NCBI GenBank assembly: GCA_018268435.1
Contig: JAFDWP010000284.1
Location: 1-51,010 of the forward strand
From: Actinomycetota bacterium
GTDB taxonomy: Bacteria; Actinomycetota; Actinomycetes; Actinomycetales; Microbacteriaceae
DNA length: 51,010 bases
Direction of reading: 5' to 3'
A program made the position numbers and the translations under genes. Positions 30,920-40,103 of this stretch are shown here, piece by piece (position 1 is the first letter of the stretch; the number at the start of each line of letters is the position of its first letter). The notes beneath the pieces are model-generated. The model saw only the letters and a program-made list of their open reading frames with translations. It was not told the DNA's origin and made no database searches.

Positions 30920-31318
30920 ATGCGCACATGGCTCCAGACCACCAGAAGAAGGCTGGCGGGGGAGGAGGGATACGCCTCGACGGCGATCCTCGTCCCCGCC
31001 AGCCTGATTCTGCTGTTCTTGGGCCTGCAGGCTGCGACCTGGTACCTGGGCACCGACGCCGCCAACACCGCAGCTCAAGCCGGCTACACGGTCGCGCGTG
31101 CCTACGAGTCCGACGGAACCGCCGGCATCGCTACCGCAGACCAGCTGCTCGATGGCACCGGGCTGCTCATCAACCCGCAGGTCGCGGTGAACCGTACAGC
31201 CGACACTGTGACCGTGACGGTGACCGGGCAGCCGGTATCCCTCATCCCCGGCGTGACTTTCCCAACCATCACACGAAGCCATACGGGGCCCGTCGAGAGA
31301 TGGGTGCCGGCACCATGA
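30920..31318 (+). CDS. TadE-like pseudopilin
   Basis: This 132-residue protein begins with a basic stretch, then GEEGYASTAILVPASLILLFLGLQ, a TadE-type N-terminal motif and helix with a likely prepilin cleavage site at Gly-Glu. The extracellular part is ~95 residues long and beta-rich (VTVTVTGQPVSLIPGV). Such minor pseudopilins support pilus formation or adhesion. It is coupled to the next gene. Confidence 0.78.
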   Translation: MRTWLQTTRRRLAGEEGYASTAILVPASLILLFLGLQAATWYLGTDAANTAAQAGYTVARAYESDGTAGIATADQLLDGTGLLINPQVAVNRTADTVTVTVTGQPVSLIPGVTFPTITRSHTGPVERWVPAP

Positions 31319-31755
31319 AGACGATCAGGCGGATCATCCGCAGCGAAGCCGGAGATCTCGATGACCTCCCCGGCTGGACCATCCTCGCCCTCTCCGCGCT
31401 CACCCTCATCGGTCTGATCGTCTACGCCGGCCGCGGCGGCGCAGCCGCCAACACCGTGCAAGCAGCCGCGTACGCCGCCGCGCGAGACGCATCCATCTCT
31501 CGCACCGTCGAAGATGCCGTTCCCCACGCCCAAGCCGCGGCCGCAGCTGCACTTGGGAGCAACGTCACCTGCATCGACCTCGACATCGAGATCGGAGGCA
31601 ACGGCCTCAGCACCGGCATCGGGCAGACAGGAACCGTAACAGCGACAGTCGCATGCACGATCGCGACAGCCGACATCTCATTCCCAGGTATGCCCGGATC
31701 GATCACGATCACCAAGACCGCCAGCAGCCCCGTAGACCCGTACAGAGAGAGGTGA
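31315..31755 (+). CDS. TadE/TadF-like pseudopilin
   Basis: This 146-residue protein starts at ATG 31315, which overlaps the previous stop. It has a short basic N-terminus (RSEAGDLDDLPGW) and a helix TILALSALTLIGLIVYAGR (~22-40). An extracellular domain with AAAYAAARDASISR and alternating Thr/Val beta-sequence follows. It is related in layout to its two neighbours and is probably a minor pilin processed by the peptidase at the end of the operon. Confidence 0.7.
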   Translation: MKTIRRIIRSEAGDLDDLPGWTILALSALTLIGLIVYAGRGGAAANTVQAAAYAAARDASISRTVEDAVPHAQAAAAAALGSNVTCIDLDIEIGGNGLSTGIGQTGTVTATVACTIATADISFPGMPGSITITKTASSPVDPYRER

Positions 31756-31762
31756 CCAGACA

Positions 31763-32137
31763 GTGAAGTACATCCCCATGTGGCTCGGATTCTTCGTCGC
31801 CCTCATCATCATCGCCGGCATCGTCGTCGACGGTCAGGGCAAGACGCAGACCTTCCAGCAGGCGCTCACCGTCGCCCAATCGGCAGCTCGAGCCGGAACC
31901 AACGCCGCCACCGGCAACTCCGTCAACGGCGACGCATTCAATCTCTCCATCCCCGCCGCGGTCAACGCCGCCGAAAACTACATCACCGCAGCCGGTGCCA
32001 CCGGCACCGTCACCGTCAACGGCAACGAGGTCTTCGTCACCGTCGACATGACCTACACGCCACGTATCCTCGGCTCAATCGGCCTCGGCCCATTGCCTGT
32101 TCAGGCAACCGGATCCGCAGTTCTCATCGACGACTAG
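31763..32137 (+). CDS. TadG/TadF-like pseudopilin
   Basis: This 124-residue protein (GTG start) has an N-terminal helix (YIPMWLGFFVALIIIAGIVVDG, 3-24) and then the Q-x-FQQALTVAQSAARAGTNAA segment typical of the Tad pseudopilin helix. A beta-rich ending (GTVTVNGNEVFVTVDMTYTP) closes the protein. It is the third minor-pilin-like protein in a row. Confidence 0.7.
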   Translation: MKYIPMWLGFFVALIIIAGIVVDGQGKTQTFQQALTVAQSAARAGTNAATGNSVNGDAFNLSIPAAVNAAENYITAAGATGTVTVNGNEVFVTVDMTYTPRILGSIGLGPLPVQATGSAVLIDD

Positions 32138-32146
32138 GAACAAAGC

Positions 32147-32803
32147 ATGAAGACCACCAAGACGACCGCGACGATCACCCTCCTGATCGCCGCTGCTCTC
32201 GCGATGGCCGCGTGCACGCCCACCGCGCCGACCGACCCGACAACATCACCCACCAGCTCACCAACCGCGACGCCAACGCCAACACCAACGCCCGGCGCGG
32301 TGGCGACACCATCTCCCGCTCCGGTGCCCACGAATCAGCAGGAAGCGATCACAAGCGCTGCCGCGACTATCGAGAGCTATCTCGTGGCGTCCTTCGATCG
32401 CGATGCGAATCCGGAGCTCGGCGAGTCCTATGTGGGATCGTTTCTCGTTCAAGGCTCCCAGGCGGCAAAGCTGAACGCTGACACCGTGAAGAACAATCTC
32501 GAGAAGGGTTGGCTCAAGGTCGGCACCCCCTCTACCTGGACGACCAACGATGCAATGTCCTACGCGTCCCCAAGCACGAATGCGGCTACCGGGGAAACTC
32601 TCGATTTTGGAACAGCTGTGGTCTATGGCTGCTCGGACAACTCCACGTGGGACATCACGGTTCCGGCTGGGCAGGAAGCACCGGCCATTCCCAAGGGTGC
32701 CTTTCCTGCTCAGTGGACCCTCATCTATGAGCAGAACGCCCAGGTGTGGCTGATTCAGGAGCAGGTCGATTTGACCGGTCGGGAAGGCGCCCCAACGTGT
32801 TGA
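32147..32803 (+). CDS. Lipoprotein of the Tad operon
   Basis: This 218-residue protein has a signal peptide and lipobox LAMAAC (Cys23), a Thr/Pro-rich stalk (24-60) and a ~150-residue extracellular domain without a recognised family. Surface attachment next to pilins suggests a role in pilus anchoring or adhesion. Its stop overlaps the start of the next gene. Confidence 0.75.
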   Translation: MKTTKTTATITLLIAAALAMAACTPTAPTDPTTSPTSSPTATPTPTPTPGAVATPSPAPVPTNQQEAITSAAATIESYLVASFDRDANPELGESYVGSFLVQGSQAAKLNADTVKNNLEKGWLKVGTPSTWTTNDAMSYASPSTNAATGETLDFGTAVVYGCSDNSTWDITVPAGQEAPAIPKGAFPAQWTLIYEQNAQVWLIQEQVDLTGREGAPTC

Positions 32804-33825
32804 CACAAAGACCGGCGCGGAAGTCAGTCGCATTGCTGACCCTGTTGGCCGCGCTTCTTACATTCCTTGTCGGGATTTCCCCAGCGGCTGCAGCTGAATG
32901 TCACATCGACAGTTGGGGAAATCAGGTCTGTGACATCGAGGTAGGTCAGCCGGGCACCCCCGGGACACCCGGGGGCGGGACAGCTCCTGCCGGCTTCACC
33001 CCTGGACCTGCCACCTGTCTCTGGGATGGGGTGGAGGGATCGGAAGACCCTGATCTGATCCCACGCGAGATCCCTTGCTCGACCGGCGATGACTACTGGT
33101 CGAACGACAGGCAGTGCTATTGGTCCATCGACAGTCCTCAACGACCAGCGCCAAACGGGAAGAGCCTCAACGTCGGCGCCTATTACAGCTGCGATCCGTA
33201 CGTCACCAACCCCGCTCTCTGTGGCGCGCCCATGAACTGCTACGGCTTCTCCCTGTGGCTTGATGCGCCGCCGCCCGGCATCACTCGTTACACGCCGGCG
33301 CAGGCGGCCGGGATGCTCGTGCGTACGTTCGTGCTCCAGCCGATCACGATCGGGATGGCACCGGAGAGCAAGGTCCACACCGACGACCCTGCCGGCACAG
33401 CCGCGTACCGACGCACGTGGGTCGGCATCCCGGTCTGGCTATGGGTAGACAGCACCTCAGAGAGCACGTGGGGGCCTCTCACCCGGACGGCGACCTATGG
33501 CGGCGTCACCGTTACCGCGACCGCGCAGGTGCAATCTCTGACCTGGTCGTCGGGTGACGGGCAGACGGTCAATTGCGGCGTAGGCACGCCGTTCAACGCA
33601 GCGGCCATGGCCGATCAGCTGGCAGTCGACTCCCCAACCTGCGGGTTCCGGTATCAGCGGACATCCGGCTCCGGCACGTTCACCGTTTCGGCGTCGACCA
33701 CTTGGGTCGTGCAGTGGAACGGCGGCGGGGAGAACGGCACGATCGCGATGCCCACGACCACCTCGAGCGCGCAGGTTCGGGTGGGTGAGCTCCAGTCTGT
33801 CAACACCGCCAACTACGGTGACTGA
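32797..33825 (+). CDS. Secreted Cys-rich protein of the Tad operon
   Basis: This 342-residue protein starts at GTG 32797 (TTG 32800 is possible). It has a signal peptide (SVALLTLLAALLTFLVGISPAAAA), a GTPGTPGGG linker, many cysteines (CLWDG, PCSTG, QCYWS, YYSC, LCGAPMNC) that could form disulfides, and a beta-rich C-terminal half (VTVTATAQVQSLTWSSGDG...). No family is recognised. It may be an adhesin or a pilus tip or anchor protein. Confidence 0.7.
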   Translation: MLTQRPARKSVALLTLLAALLTFLVGISPAAAAECHIDSWGNQVCDIEVGQPGTPGTPGGGTAPAGFTPGPATCLWDGVEGSEDPDLIPREIPCSTGDDYWSNDRQCYWSIDSPQRPAPNGKSLNVGAYYSCDPYVTNPALCGAPMNCYGFSLWLDAPPPGITRYTPAQAAGMLVRTFVLQPITIGMAPESKVHTDDPAGTAAYRRTWVGIPVWLWVDSTSESTWGPLTRTATYGGVTVTATAQVQSLTWSSGDGQTVNCGVGTPFNAAAMADQLAVDSPTCGFRYQRTSGSGTFTVSASTTWVVQWNGGGENGTIAMPTTTSSAQVRVGELQSVNTANYGD

Positions 33826-33853
33826 ACGGCCTGGCTGATCGGAAGGGCATGGC

Positions 33854-36800
33854 GTGATCAAACTGCTGCGAGGGTTGGGCTCTCTGATCGTTATCGGTGC
33901 GCTGCTCGTCGGCGTACCGCTTGCGCTGGTGACCATCGCCGGGAACCCGCTGCCCTCACCTGAACAGTGGCAGGCGATCTTCACCCTCACCCCCGACTAC
34001 GGGTGGGTCATCACCACGACGAAGGTTCTTCCGCTCCTCTGCTGGATCGCGTGGGCCGCGTTCGCCGGTCCGCTGCTGGTCGAGATCTTCGCCGGCATCG
34101 CTGGACGTCCGACTCGCAAGAGGGTGGGAGTGTTCCGAGGCCAGCAGCGGGTGGCTGCCTCGCTGGTCGCGGCGGTCGCGGTGATGCTCACCGGCTTCGG
34201 AACGATCGGGACAACCGCTCCGGCGGCAGCGGCGGACTTCTCCCAGTCCGTTTCTGTCTCCACGGTTGCTACGGCACCCGCGCAGAGCAGCGCAACTCCA
34301 TCAGTTGCATCGACCACTCCAGAGACGGCCGGACCCGTTGCAGCGGAGTCGCCAGCACCGGCATTCGTGTACACGACCGTGTCCCACGCAGTCGTCAGCG
34401 GCGACACGCTGTGGGATCTCGCGGAGAACTACTACGGCGATGGTCAGCGCTACCCGGAGATCTTCGAGGCGAATAGGGGAGTGGTGCAGTCGGATGGTCG
34501 CGCCCTCAGCGACCCGGATCTGATCATCACGGGATGGACGCTCGCCGTTCCTAATGTCCAGGTCGAACAGGCTCCGCCGCGGCCGGCGCCCGCGCCTCCC
34601 CCCTCGAGCACAGATGACTCCTCGAGCTCTGATTCGCTCGATGAGGGCACGGACACGGGGGCAGATGCAGGCGGAGCTGGTGCGGGTTCTGGCGGCGGTG
34701 CCGGCGGTGCGGGAGCAGGTAGTCAGTCAGACTCCTCCGCGAGTGAAACCTCGGCGTCCACTGAGGAGGCCTCCACGTCTAACACCGACGTCGACGAGGC
34801 AGATGACGCGGAGTCCTTGATTCCGCTCGCGACCGCTGGTGGTGCTGTGGGGCTGCTTCTGGCGGGTCTACTCGCCGCGCTTGGGGCGAGGCGACTACGG
34901 CAGCGTCGTCAGCGGGCAGCTGGCGAGCGTATCGCGATGCCTGAGCAGGCCGCGGCCGACCTCGAGCTCGAGTTGCGACTGGTCGAGAACCCGATCGGTA
35001 CCGAGGACATCGACAACGCGCTGCGCGGGCTCCAGGAGTGGGCGGAGAACACGGGGTCTGTTCTCCCTGAGCTGCTCGCAGTTCGCCTCGCTGATGATGA
35101 GATCGCCGTCTACCTGACACAGCCGGCCGACCTCCCGGAGCCGTTCGAACCTGCCCATCCCGACCGCACGGCCTGGGTGGTCCGCCCGGGACGAGCGACA
35201 CCGCCGACTCGACCGACCGTCTCCCCATACCCGGCCCTGACGACGATCGGCACCGACGACGCCGGAGGCGTCCTCCTCCTCGACCTAGAGCAGATCGGCT
35301 CACTCAACGTCGTCGGTGACGCGGAGACCGCACGTGGAGTGCTCACGGCGATCGCCGTTGAGCTCGCCGTCAATCCGTGGTCCGATCAGATTCAGGTGAC
35401 CCTGGTGGGGATGCCACACGGACTCGCGCATGAGATCGGCACGTTCCGCATCCAGCACGTCGACGACGTACCGGCGTTGCTCCGCAACCTTCGCGCTGAC
35501 ATGGACGACCGCCGCGCCGCCCTTGACAGCTACGGCGTAGACGACGTACACCAGGCCCGGGTCCGCGCCACGGAGATGGAGTCGTGGGCACCGCACATCG
35601 TCATCCTCGGCGAAGAGCCAGCAGAGCATCTTCGCGCCGAGCTCGCCGAACTGGTAGCACGCATGCCCCGCCTCGGCATCGCGACGGTCGCCAGCGGCGA
35701 TGCGATCGCCGCTGGCTCGACCGTCGTCATCACGGACCGAACCACGGCCGAGTACCGGTCCGGCGGCCAGCTGCCGCCGCTGCCCTTCCACCCGCAGATC
35801 CTGGCGGGCGAAGAGCTGGAACTCATCCAGAACCTCTTCGACACCACGACACGCGAGTCGATCCCGGCTGACCTTCCCATCGAGAATCACATCGACGAGC
35901 GGCCTGCCCTGGAAGAGCAGACGGCTGCCCCCGAAGCCACGGAGACCGTTGCCGAGCTCGCCGAGGAGACAGAGACACCTGTCGCCGAGATGAGCACCGC
36001 GAGCGATCCTGCCGAGGTCTCGGTCGGCGAGACCGCCGAAGAACCTGCTCTCCCCAGCGAGGAACCCGCGTCCGCGCCGACATCTGCCGACGTCGACGAA
36101 TCGGTAAGCGTTCCCGAGGCAGCTGTGGCCACCGCCGTCGATTCGACCTCCAGTGCCAGCGTGGAGACCGCCACCGAGAAGTTGGACTCTGCGGCGACCG
36201 TTCAGGCTCCGGAATGGCCCGCACCATACGTCCGACTGCTCGGCACGATCGACGTGCTCAACGTCGCAGATGCCGACAGCCTCCCGGGCCGCGGCGTCGA
36301 GATGATGGCCTATCTGCTGCTGCACAACGGCCAGGTTCCCGGTGCCCAGCTGCAGAAGGCGTTCTGGCCGGATAAGTACGAGCCGTCGAACAACAACGCG
36401 CGCCAGCTGGCCAAGCATCTGAGGAACGCTCTCGGCAGCGACCCCGAGGGGCACAAGCTGCTTCCCGAGGGTCGTAACGACGTCGGGTTCCGGATCCACC
36501 CGGCCATCCGGAGCGACTGGGATGACTTCCGCGAGCTCATCGGACCGGACCTCAAGGTCACTCCGAACGAGGACCTCATTGCCGCTATCCGTCTCGTCCG
36601 CGGCCAGCCCCTGACCCCGGCCCGCAATCGTCGCGGATGGTGGGTGTGGCGCTCGTTGCTCGAGGAGCAGATGATCGCCGCAGTGCTGGATGCTGCCGAC
36701 GAGCTCGCCCACCGGGCGCTTCGCCACGGAGAGATCGATCAGGCGCGGTTTGCGGCGCGTATCGCCCAATCAGCCGACCCGCTCAACGAAGCCGGATGGC

Positions 36801-36967
36801 GCCTCGAGCTGGAAGCGGCCATGCGCGCAGGCAGTGCAACAGAGTTCTCCCGTGTCGTCGACGAGCTCTACGCACGTCCCGGGGGTGGCGATCCTGACTA
36901 CGAGCTCGACGAGGCGACCCAACGACTTATCGACGCCGCACAGACGAAGCTCGCGGGAACCCGATGA
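33854..36967 (+). CDS. Membrane protein with LysM and BTAD/winged-helix domains
   Basis: This 1037-residue protein (GTG start) has transmembrane helices at ~5-27, 53-80 and 100-118. An extracellular LysM domain follows (176-235, HAVVSGDTLWDLAENYYGDG...GWTLAVPN), then a Ser/Gly/Asp linker, a further helix (~325-347), and a large cytosolic part. Its end (~750-1030) has a winged helix (LLGTIDVLN...GRGVEMMAYLLLHNGQVPGAQLQKAFW) and BTAD-type helical repeats. The fusion could sense the wall outside and act on DNA or partners inside. It sits between the secreted protein and the prepilin peptidase. Confidence 0.8.
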   Translation: MIKLLRGLGSLIVIGALLVGVPLALVTIAGNPLPSPEQWQAIFTLTPDYGWVITTTKVLPLLCWIAWAAFAGPLLVEIFAGIAGRPTRKRVGVFRGQQRVAASLVAAVAVMLTGFGTIGTTAPAAAADFSQSVSVSTVATAPAQSSATPSVASTTPETAGPVAAESPAPAFVYTTVSHAVVSGDTLWDLAENYYGDGQRYPEIFEANRGVVQSDGRALSDPDLIITGWTLAVPNVQVEQAPPRPAPAPPPSSTDDSSSSDSLDEGTDTGADAGGAGAGSGGGAGGAGAGSQSDSSASETSASTEEASTSNTDVDEADDAESLIPLATAGGAVGLLLAGLLAALGARRLRQRRQRAAGERIAMPEQAAADLELELRLVENPIGTEDIDNALRGLQEWAENTGSVLPELLAVRLADDEIAVYLTQPADLPEPFEPAHPDRTAWVVRPGRATPPTRPTVSPYPALTTIGTDDAGGVLLLDLEQIGSLNVVGDAETARGVLTAIAVELAVNPWSDQIQVTLVGMPHGLAHEIGTFRIQHVDDVPALLRNLRADMDDRRAALDSYGVDDVHQARVRATEMESWAPHIVILGEEPAEHLRAELAELVARMPRLGIATVASGDAIAAGSTVVITDRTTAEYRSGGQLPPLPFHPQILAGEELELIQNLFDTTTRESIPADLPIENHIDERPALEEQTAAPEATETVAELAEETETPVAEMSTASDPAEVSVGETAEEPALPSEEPASAPTSADVDESVSVPEAAVATAVDSTSSASVETATEKLDSAATVQAPEWPAPYVRLLGTIDVLNVADADSLPGRGVEMMAYLLLHNGQVPGAQLQKAFWPDKYEPSNNNARQLAKHLRNALGSDPEGHKLLPEGRNDVGFRIHPAIRSDWDDFRELIGPDLKVTPNEDLIAAIRLVRGQPLTPARNRRGWWVWRSLLEEQMIAAVLDAADELAHRALRHGEIDQARFAARIAQSADPLNEAGWRLELEAAMRAGSATEFSRVVDELYARPGGGDPDYELDEATQRLIDAAQTKLAGTR

Positions 36968-37527
36968 CCGTCGTGGAGGCGGCTCCCTCGACTCGAGGGC
37001 GAGCGGTGGGCGTCTACCTGGCGGCGATCGCCGGCGGGCTCATCCTCGCGTCGATCGCATACCTCAACGTTCAGATCTATACCTGGGTCGCGCTCGCCTG
37101 CTTCGGAGCTGCCGCTGCAACCATTGCCGCGGTGGACGTGCGCACCCGCCTCCTGCCCAATCGCTTCACTGGTCCACTCGCCGTCGCCGCCGCTGTACAG
37201 GTGACGGCGATGAGCGTGCAGCAAATGGATCTCTGGATCGCCATCGGTGCGGTGATCGCAGCAGCGGTGGTGTTCGCCGCCTACGTAGCGATGGGCATGG
37301 TGGGCTGGTTCGGTTTCGGGGACGCCAAGTTCGCGGCGGCGCTGGCGCTCTTCGCGGGGATCTTCGCCGGCTGGTTCGCGATCTACGCCGTGCCGCTGGC
37401 TGTACTTCTCAGCGGTGCGGAACGAGCGATCAGAATCGCTCGAGGTGGAGATCGCCGCGCTCACGCGCATGGACCCGCGATCGCGATCGCTGCAATCGCG
37501 GTGACGGCGATCGGCATCGTCACCTGA
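36964..37527 (+). CDS. tadV: Prepilin peptidase (TadV/CpaA-like, A24 family)
   Basis: This 187-residue polytopic membrane protein carries the two aspartates of the A24 family: Asp58 in AAVDVRTRLLPN and Asp120 in GFGDAKFAAAL. It would cleave the Flp-like and TadE-like prepilins encoded upstream. It overlaps the LysM/BTAD gene by 4 bp and is the last gene of the Tad operon. Confidence 0.88.
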   Translation: MTVVEAAPSTRGRAVGVYLAAIAGGLILASIAYLNVQIYTWVALACFGAAAATIAAVDVRTRLLPNRFTGPLAVAAAVQVTAMSVQQMDLWIAIGAVIAAAVVFAAYVAMGMVGWFGFGDAKFAAALALFAGIFAGWFAIYAVPLAVLLSGAERAIRIARGGDRRAHAHGPAIAIAAIAVTAIGIVT

Positions 37528-37530
37528 GTT

Positions 37531-37566
37531 TGTCGAGCGAGGCTGCCGGCTTCCACCCCTTGTAGG
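37531..37566 (+). promoter_or_regulatory. Bipartite CCCCTT element, copy at the zeta toxin-antitoxin operon
   Basis: TGTC (37531-37534) and CCACCCCTTGTAGG (37553-37566) are separated by 18 bases. The element starts four bases after the prepilin-peptidase stop and ends 103 nt before the antitoxin ATG. A second, AT-richer promoter-like stretch (TTATCGAATATAAC...TATGAT, ~37599-37630) lies between, so the operon may have two promoters. Confidence 0.75.
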
Positions 37567-37669
37567 GGAAGGGAGTTCCGATGTCCCGCAGCGTAAACCT
37601 TATCGAATATAACCCGTCCTGTCGTATGATGGGGCCATGGACATGATGGTTGTGGAGGAGGTGATCAGG

Positions 37670-37927
37670 ATGACCACTACCCCACTCGAGCTCGCTCAGC
37701 AGTACAGCGAGGGCGAGATCTCGCGTTCGCAGCTGCTCGAGGTGCTGGCGGTGTTCCCATACGCACCACGAGAGCGCATCGCGCCGCCGTTCGATGACCC
37801 GGTGATGACGACGCCCGGCTCGTTCGAGGAGATCGGCTCGGCGCTGGCCTGCGACTTCATCGACGACGAGCTCTATGACGAGATCGCGGATGCCGTGAGG
37901 GAGCACAACGGTGGCCGCCTTCCCTGA
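37670..37927 (+). CDS. Putative antitoxin of the zeta-type toxin
   Basis: This 85-residue acidic protein starts at ATG 37670 with an ideal GGAGGAGGTGA ribosome site five bases upstream; upstream ATGs are rejected for this reason. The sequence (MTTTPLELAQQYSEGEISRSQLLEVLAVFPYAP...) is helical and not like classical epsilon. It overlaps the toxin gene by 17 bp, which suggests tight coupling with the antitoxin made first. The antitoxin role is inferred from position. Confidence 0.7.
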   Translation: MTTTPLELAQQYSEGEISRSQLLEVLAVFPYAPRERIAPPFDDPVMTTPGSFEEIGSALACDFIDDELYDEIADAVREHNGGRLP

Positions 37928-39014
37928 TCACGTCGACTTCGAGGGCCGCAGACGGCTGCTCGAGCAGCTGGGTGCCCCGGGCGGTCCGCTCGCAGATGAC
38001 ACCGCCAGTTCCACGATCCACAACTCGACCTGGTTCGAGGAGGGCATTCAACCCTCTACTCAGCGGAAGGCCGTGCACCGAGAGATCCGCAACACGTTCC
38101 GCGCCCAACGTCCCAATGTGAAGCGTGAGCGTCGCGCGATCGTTCTCGCTGGGCCACCCGGCGCCGGCAAGTCCTCCGCCCGAAAAAAGCTCATCGCTGA
38201 CATGGGTTCCTCAGACGAGGACTGGCGGGATCTGAACGCGGACGACTTCAAGGATCAGCTGCTCCTGCGAGCGGCCAGAGACGGATCGATTGACCGGGAG
38301 CTCGCTCCGCCGGGAACGGAGGCTCTGACCCCGCGAGAACGCGCCTCCCTCGTACACGAGGAGTCCTCTTTGCTGATGAAGCAGGAGCGGGATCGTGCGA
38401 TCCTGCGCGGTGAGAACATCGTCCTCGACGGGACGCTCGCGAACGAGCCCAAAGCCTTCGCGATGCTCGAGGTGCTGCAAAAGCGCGGCTACGCCGTCGA
38501 CATCATCGTCGTCGACGGGCCGAAGCCCGTCACGAAGGCACGCGCGGAGTACCGGTGGCGCAGCGAACACATCGAGAGCCTCAAGCCCGATGCCACAGCG
38601 ACGGAGCAGCTCGGAGGTCGGGCCGTTCCTCCCGGCTTCATCGACAAGCTGTACGAAGACGATGAACAGTCGATCTGCTCCGGGATCGCCAAGCGTGTAG
38701 CCGAGGCGAACTCGAACGTGATCAGCTTCCAGCGGTACGCCGTCGACAAGCCGGAGGCCGCTCCCGAGCTGGTGGAGAAGTACTCCGGCAAGCGAGACGA
38801 CGGACGTTGGTCGAGAAAGTGGGCCCTCCGTCGGGCTACACCCGTGCCCGACACGCCGGATGCACGTACCGTCCATTCGCCCTCTACATCTCGTGCCGCC
38901 AACGCATCGTTCACCGAAGCCGGAGGGGACGGTCACACCTGGGTCCAGGGGCACACTCGCAACGGCCGCGAGGTCGAGGGCCACTACCGGAAGCCACCGT
39001 CACCGCGGCGGTGA
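37911..39014 (+). CDS. Zeta-type toxin kinase
   Basis: This 367-residue protein (GTG start) has the zeta/PezT kinase core: Walker A LAGPPGAGKS (79-88), LNADDF (109-113) where the substrate-binding acidic residue lies, LDGTLANEPKAFAMLEVLQKRGY and Arg-rich helices (RAEYRWRSEHIE). Zeta toxins phosphorylate UDP-activated wall precursors or related nucleotide sugars. A ~70-residue C-terminal extension ends with VQGHTRNGREVEGHYRKP, a motif unusual for simple zeta toxins. It may stabilise the element as an addiction module. Confidence 0.88.
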   Translation: MAAFPDHVDFEGRRRLLEQLGAPGGPLADDTASSTIHNSTWFEEGIQPSTQRKAVHREIRNTFRAQRPNVKRERRAIVLAGPPGAGKSSARKKLIADMGSSDEDWRDLNADDFKDQLLLRAARDGSIDRELAPPGTEALTPRERASLVHEESSLLMKQERDRAILRGENIVLDGTLANEPKAFAMLEVLQKRGYAVDIIVVDGPKPVTKARAEYRWRSEHIESLKPDATATEQLGGRAVPPGFIDKLYEDDEQSICSGIAKRVAEANSNVISFQRYAVDKPEAAPELVEKYSGKRDDGRWSRKWALRRATPVPDTPDARTVHSPSTSRAANASFTEAGGDGHTWVQGHTRNGREVEGHYRKPPSPRR

Positions 39015-39050
39015 TCCGCTGCCGGCTACGTGAAATGGGAGGCTGAGCAA

Positions 39051-40097
39051 GTGAGCGAACTGGAACCGAGCGACTACTCGACGACCCTCGAGGAACTCAA
39101 GAGTCGGGTACACGCCGCCCGACTGCGGGTGCAGCGCAGAGCCAACAACGAGTTGCTGCAGCTGTGGTGGCACGTCGGCCAGACAATTCGCACGCGGCGA
39201 TCCCAGGAGGCCTGGGGCACGAACGTTCTTGACCGGCTGGCAAGAGATCTTCGCACTGAGTTCCCCACGATGAAGGGATTCTCGGCCGCCAATCTGCGGT
39301 ACATGAGGCGCTTCGCCGAGGCATGGCCCGATCTCGATGCAATTCGCCAACGACCCGTTGGCGAATTGCCGTGGGGACATGTCATCGAGCTGCTCGACAA
39401 GCTCGACGACCAAGAGCAGCGGGACTGGTACGCCGCGAAAGACGCCCATCACGGGTGGAGCCGCCCCGTCCTTGCGCATCAGATCACCACGAAGCTGCAC
39501 GAGCGAGAAGCGGCCGCGCCGACGAACTTCGCCGGCGCCCTCGAGCGGATCGACTCGGACCAGGCGCAGGAGCTCACGAAAGACCCCTACGCGCTGCAAT
39601 TCCTCGCCGTCGACGGCGATGCCTCTGAACGTGAGCTCGAGCAACGCATGGTCGACCGGATCCTCGACACAATGCAAGAACTCGGACCCGGGTTCGCGTT
39701 TGTCGGCCGCCAAGTTCACTTCGACATCGAAGGAGACGACTTCTACGTCGACCTGCTGTTCTTCCACGTCGAGCAACTTCGCTACATCATCATCGAGCTC
39801 AAGACCACGAAGTTCGACCCGCGCGACGCCGGCCAGCTCGGGTTCTACGTCGCGGTCGTCGACGACCGCTTGCGGATCCACGACAAGCACCAGCCGACCG
39901 TCGGCATCCTGCTCGTCGCCGGCAAGAACGACACGGTCGTCCGCTATGCGCTCGCGTCGACGACGCAGCCGGTCGCCGTGAGCCGATACGAGCTCACCGA
40001 GGATGCGCAGAAGGCTCTGCCGGACGAGGAGACCATCGCACGCGCCTTCGCGGACGAGCTCGCGCGCGACGTCGACGAGGGTGACGCGGGGGAGTAG
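39051..40097 (+). CDS. YhcG/DUF1016-type PDDEXK nuclease
   Basis: This 348-residue protein starts at GTG 39051 with GGGAGG eight bases upstream. It has an N-terminal helical DUF1016_N domain (LLQLWWHVGQTI...FPTMKGFSAANLRYMRRFAEAWP) and a C-terminal PDDEXK domain with Asp234 in FYVDLLFFH, Glu249-x-Lys251 in IIIELKTTKFDPRDAGQL and a following Gln. Such proteins often occur on mobile elements and in defence islands; the DNA substrate is unknown. It follows the toxin gene by 36 bp and may share its transcript. Confidence 0.9.
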   Translation: MSELEPSDYSTTLEELKSRVHAARLRVQRRANNELLQLWWHVGQTIRTRRSQEAWGTNVLDRLARDLRTEFPTMKGFSAANLRYMRRFAEAWPDLDAIRQRPVGELPWGHVIELLDKLDDQEQRDWYAAKDAHHGWSRPVLAHQITTKLHEREAAAPTNFAGALERIDSDQAQELTKDPYALQFLAVDGDASERELEQRMVDRILDTMQELGPGFAFVGRQVHFDIEGDDFYVDLLFFHVEQLRYIIIELKTTKFDPRDAGQLGFYVAVVDDRLRIHDKHQPTVGILLVAGKNDTVVRYALASTTQPVAVSRYELTEDAQKALPDEETIARAFADELARDVDEGDAGE

Positions 40098-40103
40098 GCG
40101 CCG

